Shown: one piece after another, positions 31,371 through 43,442 of the stretch | Numbering within the stretch: position 1 is the stretch's first letter | Layout: every line of letters starts with the position of its first letter | Source: Craspedostauros australis | Taxonomy: Eukaryota; Bacillariophyta; Bacillariophyceae; Mastogloiales; Achnanthaceae | NCBI GenBank assembly: GCA_026770025.1 | Contig: JAMXDE010000018.1 | Coordinates: forward strand, 124,001 to 188,000 | Direction of reading: 5' to 3' | Length of the DNA: 64,000 nucleotides | Made by a program: the position numbers and the translations under genes | The notes under the pieces: model-generated | What the model was told of the DNA's origin: nothing | Database searches by the model: none | The model's input: the letters and a program-made list of their open reading frames with translations, nothing else

Positions 31371-34112
31371 GACACAAAAACTCAAACAAGGCCAAACTTG
31401 GTACTTGTTCTACGTATATTTGTACACAATGTTTTTGATTGGTGGTAGGACATTTCAAACATAATCGAAAGAGCTAGCATATTGTGTGTATGCGACACGA
31501 AATCGTGACTTGTCCAAAAATGAAGAACACATTTGTTCGAATTGAAACAATGTAACATGTTGCAGTACTCTGAAGCTTGTTTTCGGCATCACGCCCGTTC
31601 ACCAAACGACACGAAAGTGACACTCGTTTGCACAAGCGAACCTCACAACTAACCAAGCACACGATTGGGAATCGGGCGAGAGCGGCGTTCCGGGATCAGG
31701 CACGCCCGGCGCGCATCTTCAGCGCTTGACAGGAACTACGTCATAAAGCACGACTCGATTCAGCTCAATCACGAGCTTGTGGAGTCGTGAGTGGACAAAT
31801 TACCGTGTTCCCCCGTGTTTTCCTCTTGGCTGAATGTTTTGAGAAGGAACAAGTTAGAAGACGTTCACGGATCGAGAATCGCAGGTTGGTTGTTTGTGGC
31901 GAGCACGCTTGGATGTCTTTTGGATGTGTTCGAATGTGTTTGGCTGTGTTCGAATGTGGAAGAAGACTTATTTCGGAGTTTGCGGACTGATGAGGAGACT
32001 CGGCTTTTGTGAGTCGAAGTAGCAGAGATGTTGGATGGAACGAAGATGTGATCGAGTGCTCTGATCTGGTCGACTCCAGGTGCAAGTACATCGAGTGTGA
32101 GCAATGTTGCTGTCGTTGTTGTTGTTGCTGTTGTTGCTGTTGTTGATGTGTTGATCTTGAATGAGCGATCGGAGTCCTTGCCGATCATTTGTTCTTCTCT
32201 CTTTTGGATGATGGCGACATCGCTTTTGTGCCAATGGTTGCAATCGCCAATCGTGAAAAGTGCACGCTGTGATGTCGCAAGGGAAATACGGAGAGAGTGA
32301 TGTTCTCCATCCACACCGGAGAGGAATGAAGATTCTGCTGCTCTGTTCTGCTCAACTCCGCTTCTCTCGCCCCAACGACGCCAACCTTGCCTCCATTGCG
32401 CACCTTCTTGCATTTGTTCCTCATCTGTTTGTCTGTTTTTTGCTGCGTTTCTCCATCCTGTGTGCGTTGTTGTCAAGTCGTGTGTTTTGGTGTGAAGTTG
32501 TGTGCGAACAGTTCTTGGCGGGAGTTGGGGTGAGTCACGAAGAGGCTGGCGCGACAACACTATCGCTGAATGTCGCCAGGACTGAAACAGGGCCTCTTGA
32601 TTGGGCAACCATTGCTGTGCGAGCGCGACGACTGTACGACTACGACGACTAAAACGACAGGCGAGCATCCACCTCTCATCATGATCGCGACTGGCCTCGA
32701 ATGGCCTGTCTCCGATTCGGACACAATCAATGTCGTTTCCGTGTCACATGCAGCACGGGTGTGCCTTCTCGTTTCGTGATACGACGACTGTTGCGACGGT
32801 CGTTCCAGTCCACTCTTTGATTTGATGTCAATGCAAAAGAGACTAACACAGTCCCATCACCTCCAACAACAACACGAGCACAACAAAGGAAGAAGACAAC
32901 CAAACACGCCCATCGCGCTGCCAAACGAGTTGTTGTTGCCAGACGCCGCAGCACTAACAAAAACAGAACGCGTCTCGCTTCACGATGCGACATCATCACT
33001 GGGCACATCACCTCAAACTCAAACTCAAACTCAAACTCGCACTCACACCATCCATCACCCATCCTCTCGTCAGCAACACAGACATCATCATCGTCATCGT
33101 CATTGGCGTTGTCGTTGTAATCGACGTCGTCCTTGTCGCCGCAACCATTCCATTGCGACAGTGTAACATTCACATTATCAGCATCAGCGTTGACACCAGC
33201 TTCCGCAAACACGGCATTTGGTATCGTGTTTCATTTCGTCGCCACCCCGACCAAAATCGTGCCAACTCTGGTGTCTCGTTTTGTGCACAAGGCAGATTTT
33301 TGGCGCATCTCTTTGTGGGGGGACTATCATAGCCCCGTGTTCGAAACAGCACACGAAAGATCGCCCACACAGACGCAACTCTCTTGTCGCAACAGTGCAT
33401 GGTAGCGACAGCAAACGGAACCGCAAGGGCTGGGCTGCAAGAATCGAAGCAGACACAAGAGTGGAGTAGGCGCAGCTGCCGCTCCACACTCATCAAACGC
33501 AGAATAGCACATTGGAAGGCCATTCCATCGCACAGCGACTTCCACACTCAAGAACAGCACGGTCAAGACTTTATACTCATACGCGATCGTTTGATACCAA
33601 AGAGAGGCAAGGCATCGGTTGGAGTGCATCAGCTGACCAATCAATAAATCCTTGCGCTGTGTGCGGGATTGTACACTCGAATAGTATAGTAGCGCGGATA
33701 GCGATCGAAGGAAGGAAGGAAGGAAGAGCATACCGGACCATCTCCTGCTCAAGTTCAGACCAGGTCCATTCATACCGTTCAAGCTATTCAAGTCATTCAA
33801 TTCACCAAGCAGGAGATTGGGGACGGGACTGGCAAGCAGCACAGCATCAGGATCTGCAGAATTGAATCCCCAAAGGGTTGATTGCCGCATTCATACACAG
33901 AGTGCCTACGATTGCCAATACGCACACACGGACGCACACCCACGGACACTCGTACAAGCGCATCTCTTTTCGGCAACAGGAGACTCTGCCCGCAACCACT
34001 TGCACTCCGTCTCTGGTGAATGTGCATGGCGCACACCGATAGCAAGCTACTCCACGAATTTCCCGCTACCAATTGACAGACGATCAGGCGGAACAGCCGT
34101 TAGACCGGCAGA
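31371..34112. other. Intergenic region upstream of the HSF-type gene
   Basis: Low-complexity patches: Thr/Ala/Asn-type triplet runs near 32100-32160, (CTCAAA)n near 33015-33040 and (GGAA)n near 33712-33728. Frames here are short or biased and lack motifs. The 3' part probably holds the promoter and leader of the gene that starts at 34113. Confidence 0.5.
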
Positions 34113-37100
34113 ATGGTGTTCAGTATGCTCGGCATCAAGCAGGAAGACGGGAGTGAGCCACCGATGCCTGGACATGCACCTTTGGCGCCAGCGCCCACGC
34201 TGAGCATGTCCAACGAGGGCATCTCACAGCATCCCGCCAACGGCCCGGGTTCCTCATCGTCCAATGGTGCCGATGCACAGTCGAGACCCAATCCTCCTGG
34301 ACCGTTGGCTATGCCTCCCTCAGCTGCTGTGGGCCCCTCACCGCTGGCACCTCAACCAGCAACATTCATGGCGACGTCGGCTCCATCGTCAGCAACGCCG
34401 CAGCAGGGAGGGGCGACGATAGCACCAAACACAGCGGCGGCGCCTTCCCGACAGCAGCAGCAACAACAACAACACGGGACCTTCGCAGACCAGCACATGT
34501 CCAGCATGCCGCAACCCATAGCACCTGCACCGGCTGTGCCCACTCCGAAGGACACGCTGGACATGAAAGATATGAACGCTACGATCCAAGCCATGATGCA
34601 CACTGAATCCGCAAACAGGAAGATCGCGGTGAATGGACCCAGCATGATTGCAGTTGGAAATGCTCCAACCAGCGGCAGCCTCACCGAGGCATCCATGGAG
34701 GACAAGCTGCGCGCCATGTACATGGCCGGCTTTCGTGCAGGCACTGGGCAAAACGCGATGCCGCCAGCACCGTCGGTCATGTCATTCCAGCAACCACCAC
34801 CGCCGCAACAACAACAGCAGCAGCAGCCACTGCGCCAACCGATGCCGCCGCAACATCAGCCGATCCAGCCCGCCCCCATCCAACCAACATCAATGTCGGG
34901 GACGCTGTCGCACAGCACATCCGCCAACTCTCTGCAAGAGAACTTCGCCATGGCACATCAGCAACAGCAGCAACACGCGCATGGACAGCCGATGGCACAA
35001 AATGGACAACCATCGCCGGGCATGGCACCCGCAGGATCGCAGCAAGGTCCCGTCGTCCTGCCTATCCAGCACGGCATGGCAGCCGGCGTCATCAAGATCC
35101 CCCAAGGCGTGTCAGTCTCGCCAGCTCTCAGTGGCGACGACAGATCATCGTCCACGGGAACGAAGAGCTCCGGCGGCAAATCACCCTCGTCAGGTAGGAG
35201 GGTCCAGACGAGAGGCTCGTCTGCCTCCCCCGTCCACAACTCCTCGTCTGCAGGATCAGCTTCGCCCACGACAACGGGCCATTCCAATCCCTTCCCTCGG
35301 AAACTCATGGAGATGCTGCGCAAGGAGGATCCCAACATCGTCTCCTGGCTGCCAAGCGGCGATGCGTTCACGGTGCGTGACCAGGACAAGTTCGTGACGG
35401 ACGTCTTGCCGAGGTACTTCCGGCACACCAAGATCACCTCCTTCCAAAGGCAACTCAACCTCTACGGCTTCCGGCGCGTCACCAGAGGCCCCGATTCCGG
35501 CGCCTACAGGCACGAAAAGTTCCACAGGGATCATCCGGAACAGTGCCTGCAAATGAAGCGCACGAAGCAGAAGGGGTCGTCGAGTCCGCAGCTCAAGGCC
35601 TCGCCACGCAGCAGTGGAACGCGATCGCCCGGTCTGGGATCACCGTACGTGTCGCCCACGTCCAGTCCCGGATCGGTCTACGCGCTGGATTCTCCCATCA
35701 ACCAACCAGGCACCGCCATGTTGCTGACGCCCGCGGTGGCAGGGTACGTACTTTCGTGATGCGCATTGGAATGGCTATCGCTTTTGTTGCGCTGACTTGC
35801 GTTGATCTGTATCTGCGTGCATGTATGTCAGTCTATTTGCTTGTTCGTGTGGAGGATGCGTTGAGGAGGATGCGCATGTGTGAAAAAGCGAAAACGACCG
35901 GAGAACATTGAACAGAGTGAGAATGAAGATGGGGATGAGCTCTTCACAGCTCGTCACATTGGTTGTATTCTTGAATCGACATAACTTCGGCATGGTTCAT
36001 TACAGAGTGCCCGCAGTGTCATTCTTCACATCAGACCAATAAATACGATGAGCTAATTTGCACACGCACGCAACAACGCACTCACACTTGTATCCATCAT
36101 TGCTCGATCCGCCCTGTCGCTCCACTCGTCTCCACCGCACGCCCACGATGCTCCAAACATCACAGCGGCAACACGACACAGACGGCACATTTCCGGTCCA
36201 TGTCGCCAGCGAACTTGCAGGGGCAGAACACAACACCCCAAACCGGACTCGGCATACTGATGGGCGGCAACGTGGCACAGCCAAACGTTGCGACGACCAT
36301 GTCCGCGATGCAATCCAATTCTCAGTCAGTCCTCCTGCAACCTCCATTGCAGCACTCCACCAGTCATCCGCAGATACATAACCTCGCCAATGGATTGCCG
36401 CACGCCAGGAGTACTCACACGTTGCAGCACAGCACAAGCACACCGCAGCTGGTCTCGGGAACGGCGCAGCACGCCGTGGCCCCCAACGTGGTAAATGGCA
36501 TTGTGCATAGTGGCCCTCCTGCCGCCGTGCCTCAGGCTACCAATGTTGGCGCGGCACCCAGTGCTAGCGTCACTGGCAGCGGCGGAATTTTCTCTAACGC
36601 GGCGATGGGAGCAACGAGCAAGCCGCCGGCGCCGGAACACCGAGCGCGGATGGACAAGGATCTGGCAGACCGCGAGGCGCAGGCCAGCGCGTTGGCTCAT
36701 GCTGGGATGGTTGCAGATTCTGTGTCACTGACGCGACCAGCCAGCGGCACCATCGCTCCGCAGGCAGCGCACTCCGGGGTTGGCCAAGTTCTGCACGCGC
36801 CTCCCATGTTGCGGGCGCCAACCAGCCTGGCCGCCGCTGGTGCTGCACCAGCAACACCCCCGGCAATCCAGCTCGACGGGATGGACTGGAACATGATCAA
36901 CCCCAACATGGACGAGGAGACCATGGAGATGGACTTTCTGACGATGTTCGATCAGGAACGCGAGACCGACTTCATGGTTGACGAGCCGCCGGACGGTGCC
37001 CAACAACCGCATGCATCCACCAATGGCATTGTGCCAACACCAGTGAACATGAATCCGAATCCTACGGCGCCCGCGGCCACGCCCACCAGCGTCCCATCGA

Positions 37101-37276
37101 ACTCGCCTCCGGCTCCAAGCATCAATGGTGGTGGACAGATGGATACATTGGGTGCGAACGTGGCACCTGCGGCACAACCCCCTGGGACTACGAAGGGGAA
37201 TGCTGCCAGCCATGCACAAAACGGGACCGCAAATCCTTCGAACGGAGCTTCTGTGGCGGCACCATCATCGACGTGA
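34113..37276 (+). CDS. Heat-shock-factor-type transcription regulator, 2 exons
   Basis: Exons 34113-35743 and 36166-37276 (422-bp intron, donor GTACGT, acceptor CATCACAG; phase agrees) give 913 aa. Residues 1-390 are Pro/Gln/Ser/Ala-rich with three poly-Gln runs. The HSF DNA-binding domain is at about 391-485: [49 protein letters not shown] with the recognition helix, and [12 protein letters not shown]. Residues 480-780 are again low complexity. An acidic/aromatic segment ([27 protein letters not shown]; about 782-807) resembles an AHA-type activation motif. I see no clear heptad trimerisation region after the DBD, which is unusual for a classical HSF. HSFs are the largest transcription factor family in diatoms; the target genes of this one are unknown. 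It acts in the nucleus. Confidence 0.9.
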
Positions 37277-37800
37277 TGCGCTGCTTGAGAATCGATGCAG
37301 CGCAGCGGATGCCGAGCTCCTCGCCTTGCCAGAGAAGGTGGGAGAGAGAGAGAGCATGCTACTCTGCTCGCTCCACTCTGATCTCTCTTGCTCCCTTGCA
37401 TACTCGTATCAATACATTCTGTCCCACCATATCTGTACTCCATTCCATGCACGGCGTGTCGCATGGAGTCTTGTTATTGCGGCCACCGCTCGTATCGGGA
37501 CGATCGGCTTTCGGGGAGGCAGCAAGAACCAAGGCCCGCGCGGAGCTACGTACCACTGCACTGGCGCGTATCGGTACCATAGATTCCTGTCAAGACCAAC
37601 CAGGTTGCAACACTTCCGATGAACCACTTTTGAACGCAACGCGCTCCTGTGCCATGCTCATACCCGTACTTATACTCGTACCCACCCATGTACCAATGCC
37701 ATGTCATGCTACAAACATCATGCCGTGCCATCCTCCACACTTTAATATTAATTAAACCACAAGTAGTTTTGAATCTTCGTCAATCTTAAAACAGTATGTA
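37277..37800. other. 3' flank of the HSF-type gene
   Basis: Contains a short (GA)n near 37347 and AT-rich DNA near 37740-37760. No gene seen. It ends at the TA target of the mariner-like element. Confidence 0.5.
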
Positions 37801-37853
37801 CTAGCTGCACTCAATGTAAAACGGTGTCACGATAACACTAGTTGTGGAGTTTT
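37801..37853 (+). repeat. Left TIR of the mariner-like element
   Basis: Matches the right end inverted, apart from the outer four bases and two internal substitutions. Confidence 0.85.
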
Positions 37854-38269
37854 GGCCCCTTGTTGCCACTGGTTTGCTTGCTTTTGGGAGAAACGGCGAT
37901 TGGATATTTAGAGCTATTTCGTGTTTACTCTCAATGATCCGTCTTCTACGTCACAGGGAACGGATTCCACGTCATGCAACACGAGTCACAACACAAGACG
38001 TGAGTGCGTCTCGCAGCACGTGGCCCTTGCTTCGCGACACAACGTGATGGCTGCGCAGCACACACCAATCGCGCCACAACACACGCGGACCACGCCACAA
38101 CACACGCGGACCACGCCACAACACAACGTGACGGTCCTCGTGGCAAAAATCACATCACTCATCACAAAACACAAAAAAACACAAACACAACACATCACAC
38201 CACAATCCTCCATGCCATCAAGCAGACGATGCGCACACAACCATTCGAATCACAGGTGTACCTCACACA

Positions 38270-38271
38270 TA

Positions 38272-38303
<32 letters not shown>
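38270..38303 (+). repeat. (TAC)n microsatellite
   Basis: About 11 TAC/ACT triplets, just 3' of the transposase stop codon. Confidence 0.9.
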
Positions 38304-38304
<1 letters not shown>

Positions 38305-38313
38305 AATTTGCAG

Positions 38314-40917
38314 CTACACCTCTGCTGTGTTGGCATCCTGCTCTGCTTTGCTGTGATGCTCGTCCTTGCCAGCGAACATGGCCACGTCGAATGTGTTCAT
38401 GGTGGGTGCTGCTTCGGCTTTGCTGTTGCTGTTGCGAGGCTCAATGATGTCGGCTTTGCTCTTGCTGGGTTGCTTCTTTCTCTTCTTGCCTTTATTCTGT
38501 TGTTCAGTCTCCTTGTTGCACTTGATGGTCTCAACAATTTGCTTCTCCAGCAACGGAATGAGGCTGCTGGTTGTTGGTAGGTTCGTTTTCAGGCACTGCA
38601 GTCCACTCACAGCCATCACCTTGAGCGCATCATTGTACATACCTTTGATGTCGGGCTTGGCGTATTTGAAGCCAGCTGATTTGCCTTTCTTGCCTGTTGC
38701 AGTTGGTTTCTTCGTGGTCGTGTTGGTTGCCTCATCATCATCCTCCTCCAACGCGAAGTCCATGTGAGACACAGTCACACCAATCTCGTTGCCGTCCTTG
38801 TCAGTTTCAGTGAACGTTTGTTTCCGCACATTCATGCTCAGTCCCTTGCGCTCCGTCACAAATTCGTCACCTCCTTCCGCAGCACAAATTGCGTAGGCGA
38901 TCTGATGGTGACGAACATACGCACGCGCCAGCTTGTCCAGCCCAAATTGCTCCCAACAGGTTTTGCAAGCTTCCCACAACGCATCAGTGGTGAACATGCG
39001 ACTCCCGTGGTGCTTACCTTGATGTGCTGACACGTGTTTCGACATCGCTGGGAATATCGCATCGTCTTTCACGTTCGTGATGGGAGAATTCGATGGTTGA
39101 AATCGTAGATGCCATCCGCAACTGTCGAACTCTTCGTTGATGAACCTGAGTAGTTCCGTGTCTCTGTGTGGCCCTGCGCCATCCATCTGGTACCGAATCA
39201 CCACGTTCTTGCCCGTTTCGTCCCTGATTTTGTTGGCGAGCGAATCCAGTGCGGGGAGTTCTTTTTCGCGGAAGAATTTCTTGAGGCTGTATTTCGGCTT
39301 GGGCTTATCAAGACGACCATCTGTTTCCTTGCTGCCTGTGATCTCCAGTGCTTGGAAGTACAGTTCACCCTTCACACGAGAGATTTTGTTGGGATCAGGA
39401 AGGTGCTTGTACTTGGTTGGCGAGACCCAAGTTCGCTGGTACGTATTCTTCTGCGCTGGGACCATGCGCCCAACACGTTCAAAGCTGACCCGATACGCCT
39501 TTCCTCCTTTCGCAAAACAGTTATTTGTTGGGGCGAACGCTGTTGATGCAATCGCCATGGTCTTTTCGATGTGGCACTTGTGGTGCACAGCATGGTCAAC
39601 AGGCTTAACTCCCATCTGGGGCACATGTTTGAGGTTGCGCCGAGCGACAATAGAGTAGAACCACTTTTCGTCCATGTGGACAACAACAACTTGCGTTTTC
39701 AGGAACAGCTGCGCTGATTCCCAGAACACACAGAAGTCCTTGGCCCACCTGTCGCGTTTCACCTTGATGTCGCCCTTGATCTTGGGGAGCATCGTTGTAG
39801 AACGGTAGTTGCTGCCCTCCAATCCCATCACGTATGTTCGAATGGTGTTCGCGCAAACGCATTGGACATTGCCCCTTCCTGCTAGTTTGCGTGCAATATC
39901 GTCCCACGAGATTGTGCCATTGCATCGTTGCAACACATCCTGGAGCTCAAATTGCAGGAACGGACCACGCTCCAACCACGAATCAGACAGGGATTTTGCG
40001 GATGCCAGCTCTTCAGGAGAAGCAGAGGCATAGGCATAAGAGATGTCTTCGGGCGGCAACCGTTGTTGTGGATGTTTGAGCTGCAGTTGTTTCGCGAAGA
40101 TGGCACGCGGCGTGAAGTATTGCTTTTGCTTCTTGGGGCAGGTGAAGATGGTGCTGCCTGCATCACTGCGCTTCTTCCGTTCCAGCTTGTTCTTTTGGAA
40201 TTTCTTGATGTTGCTTGCAACAGTGGTGGCACCAATATCCCAAGCATGGGCGATCAATTTCGTGTTGGCTGGGATCGCACCCAAGTTGAAGTAGAGAACG
40301 ATGTAGTTGTGCTTGTCTTGCGTATCAAGTTGTTTCTTTCTATTGGTGGGCTTAGTGTTGCTACGCCCTCCATCCTTTCGCAACCATCCTTTTGTTTTCG
40401 CGCCTCTCTTCATCTGCTTCGTGAGACGGTCGATTGCTGTTTCCTTCTGCCGGCATGAGACCTCGAGAAAAGCAGCGATGCTGGCTTCTTGCGATTCTGT
40501 GGTAGTTGGGGATGGTGTGGTGGGCTTAGCCTTGTTGTTGGCACGCGCGGCAGCGACGGAGCGATGCTGGGGAGAAAGGAGGGAAGGCTGAGCAAGGCCA
40601 CCAGCAGTGCGAGTCCGTGCGAAGGTAGCAAGGCTGTGTGGTGCGCACAGATCCTCACGAACGATGTACATTCGGCGCTGCCCCATCACTGGGGTCACCA
40701 TGACCATCGCCACCTCTCCTGGTGCAAGGGGCCCATCGCGTTTGACTGTAGCACCATCCGTGGTCTGCTTCATTGCAAACTCAACATGACATATGCCCAG
40801 GTCACGGATCCTGTCATTTGAGTCCGTGTGAGGTGCCACCTTCACACAATCACCAGCGCGCAGCATGTTTGCAAGGTGAAGAGGACAGTGATTGCGGGAT
40901 GATACAACTACGTCCAA
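38314..40917 (-). CDS. Mariner-like transposase, 867 aa
   Basis: Single open frame. Catalytic triad: Asp416 in VVVHMDEKWFYS, Asp579 in YQMDGAGPH, and Asp618 in QPSNSPITNVKDD, about 38 residues further. The QPxNSP...N signature and DEKWF are those of plant-type mariner-like transposases (DD39D). An upstream helical region (about 195-360), including a WDDIARKLAGRG segment, is the likely DNA-binding part. The N-terminal 150 residues and the Lys-rich C-terminal 150 (GKKRKKQPSKSK, a nuclear signal) are extensions beyond the usual size of 350-500 aa. No internal break is seen, so it may still be functional. Confidence 0.88.
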   Translation of the reverse strand: MDVVVSSRNHCPLHLANMLRAGDCVKVAPHTDSNDRIRDLGICHVEFAMKQTTDGATVKRDGPLAPGEVAMVMVTPVMGQRRMYIVREDLCAPHSLATFARTRTAGGLAQPSLLSPQHRSVAAARANNKAKPTTPSPTTTESQEASIAAFLEVSCRQKETAIDRLTKQMKRGAKTKGWLRKDGGRSNTKPTNRKKQLDTQDKHNYIVLYFNLGAIPANTKLIAHAWDIGATTVASNIKKFQKNKLERKKRSDAGSTIFTCPKKQKQYFTPRAIFAKQLQLKHPQQRLPPEDISYAYASASPEELASAKSLSDSWLERGPFLQFELQDVLQRCNGTISWDDIARKLAGRGNVQCVCANTIRTYVMGLEGSNYRSTTMLPKIKGDIKVKRDRWAKDFCVFWESAQLFLKTQVVVVHMDEKWFYSIVARRNLKHVPQMGVKPVDHAVHHKCHIEKTMAIASTAFAPTNNCFAKGGKAYRVSFERVGRMVPAQKNTYQRTWVSPTKYKHLPDPNKISRVKGELYFQALEITGSKETDGRLDKPKPKYSLKKFFREKELPALDSLANKIRDETGKNVVIRYQMDGAGPHRDTELLRFINEEFDSCGWHLRFQPSNSPITNVKDDAIFPAMSKHVSAHQGKHHGSRMFTTDALWEACKTCWEQFGLDKLARAYVRHHQIAYAICAAEGGDEFVTERKGLSMNVRKQTFTETDKDGNEIGVTVSHMDFALEEDDDEATNTTTKKPTATGKKGKSAGFKYAKPDIKGMYNDALKVMAVSGLQCLKTNLPTTSSLIPLLEKQIVETIKCNKETEQQNKGKKRKKQPSKSKADIIEPRNSNSKAEAAPTMNTFDVAMFAGKDEHHSKAEQDANTAEV

Positions 40918-43034
40918 TGTGGGTGAAGGTTGATAGAACTGTGTTATTGTGTGTGCTTGTTTGAAGTGATGGTTTACAAAGTTAAGTTTGTTGAGATTAT
41001 GAGCTCATCAATAAGAGCTCATCATCTTCCTGTTTTCTACTTCTTGGCTCCACTAATGGTGCTATTCACCATTGTCCATCGTGTTGTAACCATGCCAAAC
41101 TTCTGGTTACTCCTGCTAATTAGTGTATCTGTGTCCAAACATGTGCTATGACACATGTTTGGAGGTCTAATAGAGTCTCTTTGATCCTCTTGGATCATCT
41201 TCATAATTTTGTCTTGGGTCTGAAACCCGCATCACATTTTCCGAATTCTATCGAGCAGTTTTCTTGGATCTTTCGAATCGAAGCGTGGTTGACACAAAGG
41301 ACTCAAAACTCGAACAACGATTGGATTGATTCAGCACACATGGTCTAACAACAAGGGAACTCATGGTGAATACTAGCTGTGTGCCAATAGAGGTTGCAAG
41401 CTGATTGTACAAGATTGGCTGGTCATGACGCACATCAGGCACACAAGGAGAACAGCACAGCACAGCACAGCGCATCACCAGTCATTGACGCGCAGCACGG
41501 CGCAGCGCACCACAGAACGGCATGGACAACACAGGAGGATGGTCACAAGGTGCCTTGTACCATCCACTTTTTCCTTTGTGGGAAGGTCACAGTCATTCTA
41601 CATTCTGTGTAAGCTATGACTACAAGCAGCAGAGAAACAGGAGGAACTCGTTCGAGATGCGCTGTCTTTCCTGTGTTCACTTTGTGAGGAGAATTTTGTT
41701 GCCTCGGTTGTGTCGTTGTGGAATGGATTCGCAATTCGGGACTCGCACAGTGTTCCCATTGGTTGGCACAGTCGGTAGAATTGTGGTTAATTTCCATGGC
41801 CCCCAACAGCAAAAACTGTTTGAGAACACCAAACACAACACAACAACACGACAATGGAGAAACACAACAAAACTCCTCAAGCGCTGTCGAATGGCATCAT
41901 CGTCACTGCCACAACCAGCGGTCCAGTGCAAGATCTGAGCGCATAGGCGGAACCGCCATGTAAAGCTTGGTGGATGAGCGAGAGGGGGATGCCATCGTGG
42001 TTGATTTGGGACCGTGGCAGGCCCACGCGCAAACGACACGATTCGGAGGAAAATCTGCTCGTTGGATATGGTCTCTGCCTGGAATGCACAGGCCATTCCA
42101 ACGACCATGGATGGGCAAGATGCATCCAAGAGGATACGATGAAGATGCACACGAAGTTTGAGGGTCGGGGGTGGCCTGGAAGGTGCCCTCCGCAAGAAAC
42201 AAGTGGCGGGCAAGAGTTTTTTGGTGGGTGGCGGCGGACACATCACGTGACTTCGCCGGTGATGGGTGCCATTCACAAGTCACCCAGATCGCCAAGCCAC
42301 CCATTCAAGATGTGTTCAGAATTAACTCAGGGATAGGTTACTGAAGCGTCGGACAAATCAAAGGTCTGGAAGAGGCTGCAGCCTGGGATGCACACAAAAT
42401 GGTGTTTTTGGGGTGTCGCAAAAACTCCATGGCGGCATCATCACATGGAGATGTACCTTTGGAGGTACGAACTCCCAACCCATTCTGAACACATCAGTGT
42501 GTCGCCAGAGAATGTGGGAACGCATGAGGGGCATGTGGAGGAGCTGCAAGGATCGTATCGACGAGATACGGATCCAAATACGAATGGCATCCGTGTCGGA
42601 ATCGGGTGTTCGAAATTTCTGCGTTTCAGTGCAGGGAGCCTTTGGGATATCCAATGCGCCCAGATTTGCCTGTCCTTCATGGAGTGGATAGATGGGGGGT
42701 ATGCGGAGCCAATGTGGTGCGCGGATTGTGAAAATGCCAGGGATGATAATGATGATCATGGGTGCTGAAGGGAGGGCAGCATGGTGCCATCGAGAATTTT
42801 CGCACCCACCACCTGACAGACAGCAAGCCAAAACGACATTAAAAATAAAGTGCATACAAATTTAACTTCAATATTCAGAATCACTGATAGCCACTCGTCC
42901 GGATGCACTGTTTATTTTTAATTGTAAGCGATGTGTTGTTGAGATATAACATCATAAGCAGTTGTTTGGATGGTTTTGGATGTGCTCTATTTTAGTCTAC
43001 TTTATCACGACTCATCACGAGTAAAACTCAAAAA
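40918..43034. other. Unexplained interior of the mariner-like element
   Basis: No recognisable gene. A (CAGCA)n patch lies at 41453-41480. A 126-residue plus-strand frame at 42388-42768 and one of 120 residues at 41974-42336 have Cys/His pairs (e.g. LCLECTGHSNDHGWARC) but no family I recognise. It may be a decayed accessory gene, captured DNA or a nested element. Confidence 0.35.
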
Positions 43035-43086
43035 ACACTCCACAACTAGTGCTATCGCGACACCGTTTTACATTGAGTGCAGGTCG
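43035..43086 (-). repeat. Right TIR of the mariner-like element
   Basis: Inverted copy of the left TIR; followed by TA at 43087-43088. Confidence 0.85.
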
Positions 43087-43442
43087 TACACTCCCACATG
43101 GCGTCGCACAGGAGAGACGGCCGCCTCCTTGCTATCCGCAATCTCGAGTTTTCGTTGTTGATGAGTCCATGTAGTCGAACCACGCAACAACTGGCCTCCA
43201 GTTTACTAAACCCATAACCCAATACATCCAGCACAGCAAAAATCGCGTGGGGAGCAGCGAAAAATGAAAAACGCCAACAACAGCCGCAACCGTAACCACC
43301 ACCGCAAACGCAAACGCAACAAGGACACCACACCACCTCCGACCAAGACACAGACCAAGAATCAACACTCTCGCGAGACGCAAACAAGCACCTGCTTCCG
43401 ACAAACCGTAGTTCCTGTAGAAACGACAAGCAAACGATCAAG

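Larger units (their letters stand above)
37801..43086. mobile_element. Mariner-like (DD~39D) DNA transposon, 5.3 kb
   Basis: Ends are inverted repeats of about 50 bp: CTGCACTCAATGTAAAAC at 37805 and its reverse complement ending at 43083, continuing through GGTGTC and CACTAGTTGTGGAGT. TA dinucleotides lie at 37799-37800 and 43087-43088, as expected for Tc1/mariner insertion. The outermost four bases differ between ends. One transposase gene is inside (38314-40917, -). The 2 kb from 40918 to the right end is unusually long for such elements and unexplained. It lies between the HSF-type gene and eS12, ending 356 bp before the eS12 start. Confidence 0.88.

Noticed and set aside
29761-31464. Six frames of about 500-570 codons, Cys/Pro/Val- or Thr/Gly/Arg-rich
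   Set aside because: Artefact of an 11-bp repeat without stop codons in any frame.
31865-32668. 267-codon minus-strand frame
   Set aside because: Thr/Arg/Ser-biased, triplet-repeat derived, no domain, no splice context.
41677-42276. 199-codon minus-strand frame in the mariner-like element
   Set aside because: No motif; overlaps equally long plus-strand frames, so strand and reality are undecided.
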